From NCBI GenBank assembly GCA_964389675.1, contig CAYMEV010000009.1, forward strand, positions 47,680 to 111,679: a stretch of 64,000 bases of DNA. The letters run 5' to 3'. A model generated the notes under the pieces. It worked only from the letters and a program-made list of their open reading frames with translations. It had not been told where the DNA came from and did no database searches. The translations under genes were made by a program, and so were the position numbers. Origin of the DNA: CAYMEV01 sp964389675 [NCBI: uncultured Candidatus Sumerlaeota bacterium] (GTDB taxonomy: Bacteria > CAYMEV01). Below, one piece after another: positions 9,516-18,749 of this stretch. Every line of letters starts with the position of its first letter. Position 1 is the stretch's first letter.

Positions 9516-9932
9516 AACATTTAAACTCCAATTATAAAATTTGAAAAGAATATGAACTTATATTTATTCTAACTTTATAAAAAGCTTAATGATTTTTAAT
9601 CTGAAGATTTAATTTTTGATATGTTATTCATAGAGATCACCCAGATTCATACTCCCATCATTTAATATAATAATACAAATAAGCATTGTATACAAGTATT
9701 ATATAGAATTATTTTCCAGAATCAAATAATCTCAAAATAAATAGTATATTCCAGCAAAAACTTGCTTTGTTTTAATTGATCGATCGTTTATAATAAATTC
9801 TTTAGTTTTTAAGTTGCTGATCTTAAAAGCTTATATTCTTTCATTAGGCACTGACAACAACGCTTAAATGCTAAACATGCTATTACATGATATGGTTTAT
9901 ATTCACCAGATCAAATAGATTAGCATTTTGCA
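9516..9932 (-). other. 417-bp intergenic region upstream of cas3
   Basis: This AT-rich, non-coding stretch separates the cas operon from the EF-G gene. It contains a promoter-like pair at 9698-9725 on the minus strand and a 10-bp palindrome at 9686-9695. If that promoter is used, the cas mRNA has a leader of about 175 nt. I see no ORF with a credible ribosome site, no repeat remnant and no clear terminator for EF-G. Confidence 0.7.
9698..9725 (-). promoter_or_regulatory. Predicted sigma-70-type promoter of the cas operon
   Basis: On the minus strand TTGATT (9725-9720) is followed after 16 nt by a perfect TATAAT (9703-9698). The expected start of transcription is close to 9691, about 175 nt before the cas3 ATG. 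The palindrome TTGTATACAA at 9686-9695 covers that start site, which would suit a repressor site. This rests only on consensus matching. Confidence 0.55.
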
Positions 9933-11960
9933 TCAGCTGTTTACCTTATCATAGTATTTCAGGGTCATGCTGAATGTCCCCTTGCCTTTTGTAAGAGACC
10001 TTACGATCGTTGAGTAACCGAACATGTTCACCAGGGCAACTTCTGCATAAATTATCTCCATTTCCCCTCTCTGCTCAATTGAGAGAACCTTTCCATTCCT
10101 TGCTGACAGGGAACCTACAACATCGCCCACATCCTCTTTGGGTACCATTAGCTCAACATCCATAATAGGCTCAAGCAATACTGCATCAGCCTCCCTGAGG
10201 CCATTGATGCAAAGCTGGGCAATGGCTCCCCTCAGCGCAATATCTGATACTCTTTCATCATTGAACTCTATCTTCTGGATATCAAAGCCTATGTCTGTTA
10301 CAGGGTATCCTCCTACTATACCTGACTGGATATTGAGAATTATCCCCTGCTTGATCTCTTCATCGATCTCAGGTGAAAAACTGTTTAAATCATTGCTGTA
10401 TAAAAAGCCCTTTCCCCGCTGCAGGGGCTTTATAGCCGAACGGATGGAACAGTAATGTGCCTCCTTCCCAATTATCTTATTAAACTCTCCCTCTGCGATC
10501 ACTTCCTTTGTAACGGTTTCCTTGTAGGCCACCTGCGGTTTGCCCCTCCTTATGGGAACCTTGAAGTCCCTTTCCATTCTTGATGAAACAATCTCGAGAT
10601 GAAGCTCACCCATCCCGGACAGCAGAGTCTGCCCTGTATCCTTGGAAATGCTGACCTTAAGGCTTGGATCCTCAATCTGAATATTGGCAAGCAGCTCTTC
10701 AAATTTTTTGAAATCAGTACTGTATTTGGGTTCAATGGCAATTGAGATGACAGGTTCAGGAAACAGCATTGAATCATACAGGATAGGATTATCCTCAAAG
10801 CAGATCGTCTCACCTGTAGATATGGTTTTCAGGCCCCTTACGCCAACGATCATACCAGCAACAGCAGTATTGATCTCCTTGTATTTGTTTGAATAGATCC
10901 TGTATATCTTACTTATCCTGTCAGTTGTACCCTTATTTGGATTATATACCCTGTCACCCACACTCATTTTCCCTGAATATATGCGGACAAAACATAAAGG
11001 AAGCCCTGTATTATCAATGGAAATCTTAAATACCACAGCTGATAAAGGGTTTTCCTGATCAGGTTCAAATCTCATTTTCTTTTTCGTTTTCGGGTTTATC
11101 CCTGAGGGGATTACGCTTTCAGGAGGGTTGGGCAGGTAGTTTACTACAGCATCCATAAGAGGCTGAATTCCTATATTTTTGAATGATGATCCGCAGAAGA
11201 CAGGAGAAATTTCATTGCTGATACATATGGACCTTATAGAACTATGCAGCTTGTCTTCGCTGATTGCTTCATTCTCAAGGTACAGCTCCAGTATATGGTC
11301 ATCCCGTTCTGAGATCCTCTCAATAAGCTTTTCACGGTAAGAATGAGCATCATCCTCCAGTTCAGGAGGTATATCATAGTAGCTGTATTCAGCTCCAAGA
11401 GTATCCCTGTCAAAATATACCGCCTTCATTTTTATAAGGTCTATAACACCCTTGAATTCTCCGGATTGTTCATATATCGGGATCTGCATTATAAGAAACT
11501 TATCGCCGAAGCTTTTTACAAGCTGTTCCGCCACATCGTAGAAATCCGCTCCAAGCCTGTCCAGTTTATTTATATAGGCGATTTTTGGAACCTTATACTT
11601 TTCAGACTGATTCCATACCTTTTCTGACTGTGTCTCTACACCCTCTACAGCTGAAAAGATCACCACCGCACCGTCAAGTATTCTTAAGGACCTCTCTACT
11701 TCAATAGTAAAGTCAACGTGCCCAGGCGTATCAATCAGGTTTATATCCGCATCATTCCACTGAAAGGATATTGCAGCCGCTGTAATTGTAATACCCTTTT
11801 CCTTTTCAAGGTCCATCCAGTCCATAGTCGCCAGCCCTTCATCAACTTCACCTATCCTGTGGGTATAGTGCGTATAGTATAGTATTCTTTCTGTTGTTGT
11901 GGTCTTACCTGCATCAATATGAGCAAGTATCCCTATATTTCTTGTATTGTTTATCGTCAT
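9933..11960 (-). CDS. fusA: Elongation factor G family GTPase (stand-alone paralogue)
   Basis: This is a translational GTPase of the EF-G family, which catalyses ribosomal translocation or, in some paralogues, ribosome recycling. The 675-residue protein has G1 AHIDAGKT (13-20), G3 DTPGH (77-81) and G4 NKLD (near 130), followed by EF-G domains II-V with GMGELHLEIV in domain III. The switch I region carries GEVDEGLATMDWM, where canonical EF-G usually has VHDG. It is not next to rpsL, rpsG or tuf but shares an operon with a DNA-binding-like gene 10 bp upstream. I therefore suspect a second EF-G rather than the housekeeping copy; the sequence does not settle this. Confidence 0.9.
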   Translation of the reverse strand: MTINNTRNIGILAHIDAGKTTTTERILYYTHYTHRIGEVDEGLATMDWMDLEKEKGITITAAAISFQWNDADINLIDTPGHVDFTIEVERSLRILDGAVVIFSAVEGVETQSEKVWNQSEKYKVPKIAYINKLDRLGADFYDVAEQLVKSFGDKFLIMQIPIYEQSGEFKGVIDLIKMKAVYFDRDTLGAEYSYYDIPPELEDDAHSYREKLIERISERDDHILELYLENEAISEDKLHSSIRSICISNEISPVFCGSSFKNIGIQPLMDAVVNYLPNPPESVIPSGINPKTKKKMRFEPDQENPLSAVVFKISIDNTGLPLCFVRIYSGKMSVGDRVYNPNKGTTDRISKIYRIYSNKYKEINTAVAGMIVGVRGLKTISTGETICFEDNPILYDSMLFPEPVISIAIEPKYSTDFKKFEELLANIQIEDPSLKVSISKDTGQTLLSGMGELHLEIVSSRMERDFKVPIRRGKPQVAYKETVTKEVIAEGEFNKIIGKEAHYCSIRSAIKPLQRGKGFLYSNDLNSFSPEIDEEIKQGIILNIQSGIVGGYPVTDIGFDIQKIEFNDERVSDIALRGAIAQLCINGLREADAVLLEPIMDVELMVPKEDVGDVVGSLSARNGKVLSIEQRGEMEIIYAEVALVNMFGYSTIVRSLTKGKGTFSMTLKYYDKVNS

Positions 11961-11970
11961 AAAGATTCCC

Positions 11971-12888
11971 TTATGCTTTTCTTCTCCCGCTCAGGCTTTT
12001 ATAGAAGCTCAATACATCATACCAGTTGAAAAGTTTCAGGTTGCCGACCCTCTTGGAAGCAATAAACTTCTTATTTCGCAGTTGTCTTATGGTTGATTCT
12101 GATTTAATGATACCATAATCAGATAATCTTTTTATGATTTCCTTTATTGAAATGAATTCAACCTTTTCAGTTTCGTTACCGGCCTGGGGAACTTCAATAC
12201 CGATGCTGTCATCTTCAGCAGGCTTATCCTCTTTTAGTACAGTATTTTCCGTATCGCCGGGATAATCAGGGAGATTGTAGTAATATGCAAGGCTCGGCCA
12301 GTAATACATATTTATTCTGTTATCCTTCAAAGCATAGATCTTTTTTTTGCTTTTTAAGTCCCTCAGCCTGACCTCTGAAAGCCTTATTCCGTACTTTTTT
12401 AGCTTTTCAACTGTTTCAGAAGCAGAATAAAGCAAGGCAGGGTCAATATTATTTTCATATACGGAAAGATCGACTGCAGGGTATTTTACAGGCCTGCCAA
12501 CCTGTTTTGCCGTATCACTTTCTTCATTTTTAGCAGGTTCGCTTACCTTCGGGATGTCATCTATTTCTATTCTCTGTCCTGAGCCTTCATCAAGCTTTAT
12601 CTTTTGAGGCTCATTCAGGATCTTCTCAATAATTTCAATAAGCCTGAAAATCATTTTATCCTTTTCCCTGATCTGCATTTTCAGGTTCTCGATAAAATCA
12701 TTTAATTCAGGGCCGGGCTCTGTTTCGGCGGGTTTTGAGATATAATTTTTAAGAGTATCAAAATCCTCTTTTGTAATGAATCTCTCTCCCTCGCTTTCAA
12801 ATACCCTGATGCTGAGTTTTGAGATAATTGATGAAATAAAGGGATAGGAAAGGTCAAAATCCTTAATAATACTGTCAATCCTAATCAT
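11971..12888 (-). CDS. Protein with three HTH-like modules and a coiled coil, function unknown
   Basis: I do not recognise a named family. The 305-residue protein appears to contain three related winged-helix or MerR-like modules, near 1-52, 150-205 and 245-300. The second and third clearly resemble each other: each runs from a VEKLKKYGI- or IKRLSDYGI-like helix through a basic RDLKSKKKI or RQLRNKKFI segment to a W-plus-aromatic end (YYWPSLAYYY, FNWYDVLSFY). A predicted coiled coil lies near 65-92 and acidic linkers join the modules. AGGAGGTG precedes the ATG. It is probably transcribed with the EF-G gene, so a DNA- or RNA-binding regulatory role is inference. Confidence 0.75.
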   Translation of the reverse strand: MIRIDSIIKDFDLSYPFISSIISKLSIRVFESEGERFITKEDFDTLKNYISKPAETEPGPELNDFIENLKMQIREKDKMIFRLIEIIEKILNEPQKIKLDEGSGQRIEIDDIPKVSEPAKNEESDTAKQVGRPVKYPAVDLSVYENNIDPALLYSASETVEKLKKYGIRLSEVRLRDLKSKKKIYALKDNRINMYYWPSLAYYYNLPDYPGDTENTVLKEDKPAEDDSIGIEVPQAGNETEKVEFISIKEIIKRLSDYGIIKSESTIRQLRNKKFIASKRVGNLKLFNWYDVLSFYKSLSGRRKA

Positions 12889-13016
12889 TTTGCACCTCCT
12901 GTATGATGCATTAAATTATACTGTATACTTAAATTTTTATACACCAATATGCATTATTAAACAAATAGTATATATATTTTGTTTGAATTAAGCAATACCA
13001 AATAATGATCCGTTTA

Positions 13017-16000
13017 TTATAAAAATGATGAGAGCATTCTTGAATATTCTTTGCCTGATTTTATCTGCTCTGCCTCTTTTATCCTCTGCTGTTTAAGCCT
13101 GGTAAAATAATCCGATAATATCTGGTATTCTCTTTTATCATCCTTATACTCAAGCACTTTAAGGGCAACTGCGAGATAATGCTCGGACCTTTGATACGTA
13201 TAGAGAGATTCCCAGTATTTTTTCATCTGCAGCAGAATATTATATGCACTTTCATAGTCTTTTAACAGAAAAAGTGTCAAAAGCTGCTCTCCCAATATTG
13301 TGTACCTGTACAGCCTGCTAAAGATGCTCTTGACCTTCTTCTCAGCAAGGTTCAGCATTCTCATGGAGCAGTGATAAGATTTAATATCACCAAAACTTCT
13401 ATAATAAGCAGATCTTGCTATAAGTATCTTGTACCGGTAAAATTTTGATTCAGCTACCCAGTATATGCTGTAAAGGGCCTTGAATAGACTGTTTGCACTG
13501 GCATAGTCCCCAAGAGCTGAATATAGCTGTATTCCCACACAAAGATTGCTGAAGAGGGCTCCTGCAGCTTTAACCCTTTTAGCGTTTCTAATACCCGATT
13601 TAAGGTATTTTTCAGCCTTTTTGTAGCATCCTATATTAAGGTAGAAATTTGCCATATTATACTGCAGAATTGATAACCCGTACTTGTTGTCAATCTCTGA
13701 GAATATGCTGAATGCCCGGTTAATCTCATTCAATCCGGTATTAAGCTTTCCTTTGGTAGTAAAATACAAAAAAAGAAGGTGAAAATTCCAGGCTTTTCCT
13801 TCGTAGTAATTTGTCCTTTTGTTGAATACCGCGTTATCCTTGATATACTTTCTTGAAAGGCTAAGGTTCCCTATTTCAAAGTATGCCCTGGCAAGGTAGT
13901 ACATTACCCTTGAATCCGAGAATGCCTTATTTTTGCCCTTTATAAGGCCCAAAAGCCTGTTCGCATAAAATATTGTTTCCTTGTAATGTCCGTTAAAAAG
14001 GCTGCTGTCGCATAATCCTTCCAGTATGAGGATACGGTAGTTAATGCTGTCAGGCATCTGCACCTGAAGGCCGCTGAAAATCCTGACAGCCTTGTTTGCA
14101 TGGCCTATCCTGTTTAGCAGCCTTGCCTTGAGTATGCTTGCTTCAATGTATAAATCATAACTGCTTTCTCTAAGTGCTCTCAGGTCAAGCTGTTCCAGAA
14201 GCTTGAGCCCCTTCAGGTATTCGCCTTTATTATTGTAATAGTAGCCTTTAATCAGATTTATCTTATAATACTGTATATTATCATTCAGGTTAATGTAGAT
14301 GTTTTTCAGCCTGTCTATTTCAAGCTTTCCCTCCTGCAATTGTCCCTTAAAAAGCATTATGAATGCATCTTCATAATACAGGTCAAAAAGCAGCTCTGAA
14401 TTATTGTCCATATTTTCCAGAAGCAGCTTTCCCCTGCTTATATAGTATTGGGCATCATTATAGTTGTAAGCCTTTTTAAGGTCGCTGACTATCTCAAGGA
14501 TCATCTGTACAGATTCCCTGATATGCAGTGATTTTTCCAGATGCTTGGATGCAAGGATCTTAAGCCTGAGAGGATTGTACATCCTTTTTGAATCCTCAGC
14601 CATATTCATGATATATTTGCTTGCAAGATGGTGAAGCCTGATCTTATCCTCCTCAAGAAGCCCGAAATAAATTATATCCTTATAAAGCATATTCTTGAAT
14701 ATGTATATGTCAGGCGGCTGATAGAGATAAATAAATCCATATGTCGTCAGAATCTCAATAATATGGAATATGAAATCCTGGCTAAAATATTCTCCCAGTA
14801 CATAATCAAGGAAATTAAGAGGGAACCTTCCCCCGTAAACAGATGCAACCTGCAGAATCTTAAGCTGTGTGGGGTCAAGCTTCAGTATCCTGCTTTCTAT
14901 TATAGCCTTTACATTGTTTGATATAAGGAGGGATGGGTTTTTCAGAATATCCGGTACTGAGATCCCTTTTTTCAGGTCTTCAATCACAAGGGCGACTATT
15001 TCAGTTGTAAAAAGGTGGTTTCCCTGGGTTATCTGAAAGACCTTCTTGTTCAGGCTGTTAATATCGCCGGTACTGACAGCAAATTCAGAGAGTTTGTTCT
15101 TTATGTAATTTTTGATATCCTTCTGTTTTAGCGGGCTGAAGCTGATCTCATAAACACGGCCTGAATTCTTAAAGCTGTAAAGAGAAGTTTTAAGATCCTC
15201 TGCAATGGTTTTAAAGCTGAGCATAAACATCAGGGGGATACCCTGTAGGACGATATCTCTGATAACTTCAAAGGATTTGTGATTGATGAACTCAATATCC
15301 TCAAATATAATGCATATAGGTCTTTTATATGACAGATAACGGATATATTTTATGATAAAGTCCCTGAATATGGATGTGATATCCTTGGGTTTTTCACTGT
15401 GATAACCGAAGATATATGTCAATGTATCAAATAGCTCCTGTGAATATAGCCTTATTGATGAAAGATACTTCTTCAGGTTCTGGATCTGTAAATCATTTTC
15501 AGGGTTTGTATCCACACTAAGAAGGGCTTTAAGGGGATCAAGCCAGACATAGAAGGGAATATCCTGCGTGAATGAGGAGCAGGTGTTGATCAGGCAGAGA
15601 TACCCATTCTTCTGCAATATACGTTTTGCATAAAGAATATAAGGCGTCTTTCCGCTTCCTGTACCACCATGCACTGTTACAATATCTGCTTTTTCACCGG
15701 TCCTTGAGCTGCTGAGCTGGCTGATGAATGAAAGTTCAGCCTCCCTGTCAATAAGCTCCATGCTTATTTCTTCGAAAGGCTTTTTGGACAGAAGCTCGTA
15801 GAGCTTCTCATCCTTTATGGTATCCAAGCCGCGATAATTGAAAAGGTCTTTTGAAAGGTTATATATGGACGAATCAACCAGTATTGATGCCTTCTTAAGA
15901 GATGAATAGTGAATTGCTCTAGATATGCTGTCCAGAGCTATTGACCAGTCAAGCCTGCCCTCCGTGGTCAGCGGTATTCTCTGCATATTGATACCTAATT

Positions 16001-17003
16001 CAAAATTATCATCAATAACTGCAAGTACACTTCTTAAATACAGGGCACAGTCAAGGCCCCTCGAAATAATGTCCGCATACACATCAGCAGATCCGATGTT
16101 TATAATGTACACATCATCCCTGAACTGCTCCATATCGGCTTTATACTGCTCCAGCCCGCTTTCAAATACAGCTCTTGCAGCTGAAGTCTTAAGGAAAATT
16201 GTAACAATTGTCCTCCATTGAACTACAAGATGCGGGCTTTCCCTGGGGGCTATAAGGTTCTTAATATCAGGCTGGCTTGCTTTTATCAAAAAAAGGAGCA
16301 TGTCATCATTAAGATCGGAGCTTGATAAATACCGGTTGAGATCCTCAATAATCCTGTTAAGGATAAAATCGCTCTCCCTGTGCTTGTACTTTTTGATAAT
16401 TTCCTGAACTCTGGATTCGCCGTACCTGTCTCCCTCATTTCCTTTTGCTTCTGACAATCCATCCGTGTAGATCATAACAATATCATCTTTCCTTAGCTCC
16501 AGCCTCTGAGTCCTGTATGTTGAATCCTTAAAAACCCCAAGGACTATCCTGTTTCCCTCATTTGATAAGGAATACAGGTCATTGCTCCTGCTCTTCAGAT
16601 ATGCATTCGGTATCCCTGCAGTCGAATACTCTATAATATGCTTCCTTGTATTCAGCTTATAGAAGCCTGCAGCGACAAAATTACCCCTGGGCAGTATATC
16701 ATATATTTCCCGGTTTACACATGAAAGGATCTCACCCGGGTCATAGACAGTTTTTGCCAGTTTTGAAACAATGGATTTAAAAAATGCGGCAATTATGGCT
16801 GAATTTATCCCTTTACCGCTTACATCGCCAATCAAAATACCTATGTTCTCATCTCCAAGTTCATAGACACCATAGAAATCTCCGCTGACTTTATCCTCAG
16901 GAAACAGGTAGAAGCTTATGTCAAATGAATTGAATCTGATAAGCTGGTTGAAATACAGATCCCTCTGAAGCCTTTTTCTTTGTAAATGCATTTCCAGGTC
17001 CAT
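13017..17003 (-). CDS. PP2C phosphatase / cyclase-like / NTPase / TPR signalling protein
   Basis: This 1328-residue cytoplasmic protein has four parts. Residues 20-245 form a SpoIIE-type PP2C phosphatase with its metal motifs present (GDFYG 41-45, GDVSGKG 59-65, YTDGLSEA). Residues about 255-385 resemble a class III nucleotidyl cyclase domain, recognisable at ELGINMQRIPLTTEGRLDW and ILVDSSIYNL, but the usual catalytic aspartates are not evident. A P-loop NTPase follows (Walker A HGGTGSGKT near 444-452, Walker B-like IIFEDIE near 560). The last 500 or so residues are helical repeats of TPR type. The NTPase plus TPR arrangement resembles large stress and kinase regulators. It probably dephosphorylates a protein partner. 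No partner kinase or anti-sigma factor lies next to it. Confidence 0.85.
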   Translation of the reverse strand: MDLEMHLQRKRLQRDLYFNQLIRFNSFDISFYLFPEDKVSGDFYGVYELGDENIGILIGDVSGKGINSAIIAAFFKSIVSKLAKTVYDPGEILSCVNREIYDILPRGNFVAAGFYKLNTRKHIIEYSTAGIPNAYLKSRSNDLYSLSNEGNRIVLGVFKDSTYRTQRLELRKDDIVMIYTDGLSEAKGNEGDRYGESRVQEIIKKYKHRESDFILNRIIEDLNRYLSSSDLNDDMLLFLIKASQPDIKNLIAPRESPHLVVQWRTIVTIFLKTSAARAVFESGLEQYKADMEQFRDDVYIINIGSADVYADIISRGLDCALYLRSVLAVIDDNFELGINMQRIPLTTEGRLDWSIALDSISRAIHYSSLKKASILVDSSIYNLSKDLFNYRGLDTIKDEKLYELLSKKPFEEISMELIDREAELSFISQLSSSRTGEKADIVTVHGGTGSGKTPYILYAKRILQKNGYLCLINTCSSFTQDIPFYVWLDPLKALLSVDTNPENDLQIQNLKKYLSSIRLYSQELFDTLTYIFGYHSEKPKDITSIFRDFIIKYIRYLSYKRPICIIFEDIEFINHKSFEVIRDIVLQGIPLMFMLSFKTIAEDLKTSLYSFKNSGRVYEISFSPLKQKDIKNYIKNKLSEFAVSTGDINSLNKKVFQITQGNHLFTTEIVALVIEDLKKGISVPDILKNPSLLISNNVKAIIESRILKLDPTQLKILQVASVYGGRFPLNFLDYVLGEYFSQDFIFHIIEILTTYGFIYLYQPPDIYIFKNMLYKDIIYFGLLEEDKIRLHHLASKYIMNMAEDSKRMYNPLRLKILASKHLEKSLHIRESVQMILEIVSDLKKAYNYNDAQYYISRGKLLLENMDNNSELLFDLYYEDAFIMLFKGQLQEGKLEIDRLKNIYINLNDNIQYYKINLIKGYYYNNKGEYLKGLKLLEQLDLRALRESSYDLYIEASILKARLLNRIGHANKAVRIFSGLQVQMPDSINYRILILEGLCDSSLFNGHYKETIFYANRLLGLIKGKNKAFSDSRVMYYLARAYFEIGNLSLSRKYIKDNAVFNKRTNYYEGKAWNFHLLFLYFTTKGKLNTGLNEINRAFSIFSEIDNKYGLSILQYNMANFYLNIGCYKKAEKYLKSGIRNAKRVKAAGALFSNLCVGIQLYSALGDYASANSLFKALYSIYWVAESKFYRYKILIARSAYYRSFGDIKSYHCSMRMLNLAEKKVKSIFSRLYRYTILGEQLLTLFLLKDYESAYNILLQMKKYWESLYTYQRSEHYLAVALKVLEYKDDKREYQILSDYFTRLKQQRIKEAEQIKSGKEYSRMLSSFL

Positions 17004-17118
17004 CTGTCAACTTCCAGTCCTTTTAATTTGTTTAAGCAAATCAGGTTAATATACAGCTGATTCTATACTATAACAATATAAAATAAAAAATAATGTTTAA
17101 AATTTCAGTCAATAAAGC

Positions 17119-17148
17119 TTGATTTATAACCTTTGAGATATTTATAAT
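17119..17148 (+). promoter_or_regulatory. Predicted promoter of the small exported protein gene
   Basis: TTGATT (17119-17124) and a perfect TATAAT (17143-17148) are separated by 18 nt and lie about 45 bp before the ATG at 17194, which has GGAGG in front. This is a consensus match only. Confidence 0.5.
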
Positions 17149-17193
17149 TAAAAGAGATACATAAACAATAAAAACATGGAAGGAGGTTCTTAA

Positions 17194-17658
17194 ATGCTTA
17201 AGAAGGTTTTGCTTTGCTGGGCCCTTATCCTTCTGGTCGCTTCAGCCTGCTTTTTTGGGCAGGATGAAATGACTTACTACGAAGAGCATTATAAGGCACA
17301 TCTTGAAAAGGTCAGTGAAAAAATCAGACAGGAGATAATCTCTCATCTTCAGTCAAAAATAAAAGATTTCAGCATTAATGAAGAATTGTCAGAAAAACTA
17401 AAATCATATGTCGCTGCCTGCTCTTCATATGAAGATATTAACGCCTTTGCTTTTACAAAAGATAATGGAGTAAATTATTCCAAGATCTGGGCTATAAAGG
17501 GAAAGGTATTTTCTCAAAAAGATATATCAGAGAAGCTTGATAAATACAGTACACTGTTCCAGAACCTGAATTCCCTGAAGGATATACAGCTTATGCTGTC
17601 AATGACAGGAGAGCTCGAAAAGGGTTTTATCTTCGTTCTTGTCTTTTATACCCCATAA
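17194..17658 (+). CDS. Small exported or lipoprotein, function unknown
   Basis: The 154-residue product has a basic N terminus, a hydrophobic core and a possible lipobox ending at the Cys in LLVASAC, so it is probably exported and perhaps lipid-anchored. The mature part is helical and charged (EKVSEKIRQEIISHLQSKIK), with a mixed C-terminal half; no domain is recognised. A clear AAGGAGG precedes the ATG and a promoter lies upstream. It is a single-gene unit, divergent from the PP2C regulator. Confidence 0.7.
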   Translation: MLKKVLLCWALILLVASACFFGQDEMTYYEEHYKAHLEKVSEKIRQEIISHLQSKIKDFSINEELSEKLKSYVAACSSYEDINAFAFTKDNGVNYSKIWAIKGKVFSQKDISEKLDKYSTLFQNLNSLKDIQLMLSMTGELEKGFIFVLVFYTP

Positions 17659-17684
17659 AAAAAGTGGGGACTATGTCCCCACTT
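17656..17684 (-). terminator. Rho-independent terminator after tRNA-Pro
   Basis: A perfect 9-bp stem (AAGTGGGGA / TCCCCACTT, 17662-17684) with a 5-nt loop is followed on the minus strand by a run of T residues (plus-strand A run 17657-17663). It should end the minus-strand run containing tRNA-Sec, merR and tRNA-Pro. It may also stop plus-strand reading from 17194-17658, although the T tract on that side is weaker. Confidence 0.8.
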
Positions 17685-17696
17685 CATATTTATAAG

Positions 17697-17770
17697 TCGG
17701 GGCGACTGGATTCGAACCAGCGACCCCTGGCACCCCATACCAGTACGCTACCAAACTGCGCTACGCCCCG
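17697..17770 (-). tRNA. tRNA-Pro (GGG)
   Basis: The minus strand forms a 74-nt cloverleaf. The acceptor stem is CGGGGCG/CGCCCCG with discriminator A, the T loop is GGTTCGAATCC, and the anticodon stem CTGGT/GCCAG encloses the loop ATGGGGT, giving anticodon GGG. CCA is not encoded. It lies 2 bp after the merR-like gene and just before a terminator, so it is probably processed from a longer transcript. Confidence 0.95.
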
Positions 17771-17772
17771 CC

Positions 17773-18087
17773 TTAATCAAGATCATCCAATATATTATAC
17801 AAATCCTTTTTTATTTCAAGCAAAATATTATTCCTTTTGTCAATCTTTTCCTCCTGATTTTCCAGCTCCTTCCTGGCTCCGTCAATTGTCATCTTCTGCT
17901 CATAAAGAAGATTATGTATTCTTTTAACCAGTTCTATGTCCCTTCTGGTGTAATATCTTCTTTTCCTGACCTTTTTTGGCCTCAGCACCTTAAACTGCGT
18001 TTCCCAGTAGCGCAGGACAGATGCAGCTATAGACATCAATTCAGCAACTTCACCAATTGTAAAATACTCTTTTTTCTCCCCTAACAT
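17773..18087 (-). CDS. MerR-family transcriptional regulator
   Basis: The 104-residue protein starts with a MerR winged helix-turn-helix (YFTIGEVAELMSIAASVLRY, then WET..KVLRPKK and RRYYTRRDIELVKRI) and ends with a short coiled-coil dimerisation helix. It has no cysteine-rich or ligand-binding C-terminal domain, so it belongs to the small MerR group whose effector cannot be predicted. It lies between tRNA-Sec and tRNA-Pro on the same strand. Confidence 0.88.
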   Translation of the reverse strand: MLGEKKEYFTIGEVAELMSIAASVLRYWETQFKVLRPKKVRKRRYYTRRDIELVKRIHNLLYEQKMTIDGARKELENQEEKIDKRNNILLEIKKDLYNILDDLD

Positions 18088-18102
18088 ATTTCCTGCCAGA
18101 TA

Positions 18103-18197
18103 TGGCGGAGGCGGGAGAGAATCGAACTCACAACAACAGGTCCCCTATTGTCAATGGATTTGAAGTCCACGAGGTACACCAGCACCCTGCCGCCTCC
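18103..18197 (-). tRNA. selC: tRNA-Sec (selenocysteine, anticodon UCA)
   Basis: The minus strand gives a 95-nt tRNA with the hallmarks of tRNA-Sec. It has an 8-bp acceptor stem GGAGGCGG/CCGCCTCC, a long variable arm, T loop GAGTTCGATTCTC, and the anticodon loop in GGACTTCAAATCC, where TCA reads UGA. The discriminator is G and the 3' CCA is encoded. The organism therefore has the means to insert selenocysteine. I found no selA, selB, selD or obvious selenoprotein in the window. It starts 8 bp after the NUDIX stop codon. Confidence 0.95.
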
Positions 18198-18205
18198 TTT
18201 AAAAA

Positions 18206-18748
18206 TTATATTAGATACTTTTTTGCAAACATCAAGGCACAAATGACCAGGCTATGATTGATTTCACCATTCTCAATCATTTCATAAGCTTTATCAGCAT
18301 CCACCAGTATGGTCTCAATATCTTCATTTTCATCAAATTCCGGCTCCCTTTCATATCTGACCCCCCTTGCAAGAAAAGTGGAACACCTGTTTGACTGTAT
18401 TGCAGGGTTGGGATCAACCGTCCCAATATGAAGCCATTCACCACCACAATAGCCGGTCTCTTCAAGCAGCTCTCTCCTGGCAGAGGATAATGCGTCCCTG
18501 TCCTGATGATCAATTGCCCCCCCAGGAATTTCAAGGTGGAATGCCCTTGAACCGAACCTGTACTGCCTGATCAGTAATAATTTATTATCAGCTGTGGTAG
18601 CCACAATGTTTATCCAGTCTGGAAGATCAATAATATAGAAAGATGCTTCATGGCCATCAGCTCCATTATTATAGGAATCCTGAAATATCTCCAGAAAGCA
18701 TCTCTGAAAAATGCTTTTCCTCTTTAGGAACCTCCAGTCATAACGCAT
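18206..18748 (-). CDS. NUDIX hydrolase, ADP-ribose pyrophosphatase-like
   Basis: NUDIX enzymes hydrolyse nucleoside diphosphates linked to another group. The box runs from PGGAID to RRELLEETGY. The REL-EE-GY core is intact, but one extra residue lies between the leading Gly and the RE, and Asp stands where the first Glu is usual. The overall pattern (LLIRQYRFGSRAFHLEIPGG) resembles ADP-ribose or nucleotide-sugar pyrophosphatases. I start it at the ATG at 18748, one base after the asnS stop. The frame is open 15 codons upstream inside asnS, but those residues do not look like family sequence. It is probably co-transcribed with asnS. Confidence 0.85.
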   Translation of the reverse strand: MRYDWRFLKRKSIFQRCFLEIFQDSYNNGADGHEASFYIIDLPDWINIVATTADNKLLLIRQYRFGSRAFHLEIPGGAIDHQDRDALSSARRELLEETGYCGGEWLHIGTVDPNPAIQSNRCSTFLARGVRYEREPEFDENEDIETILVDADKAYEMIENGEINHSLVICALMFAKKYLI

Positions 18749-18749
18749 C

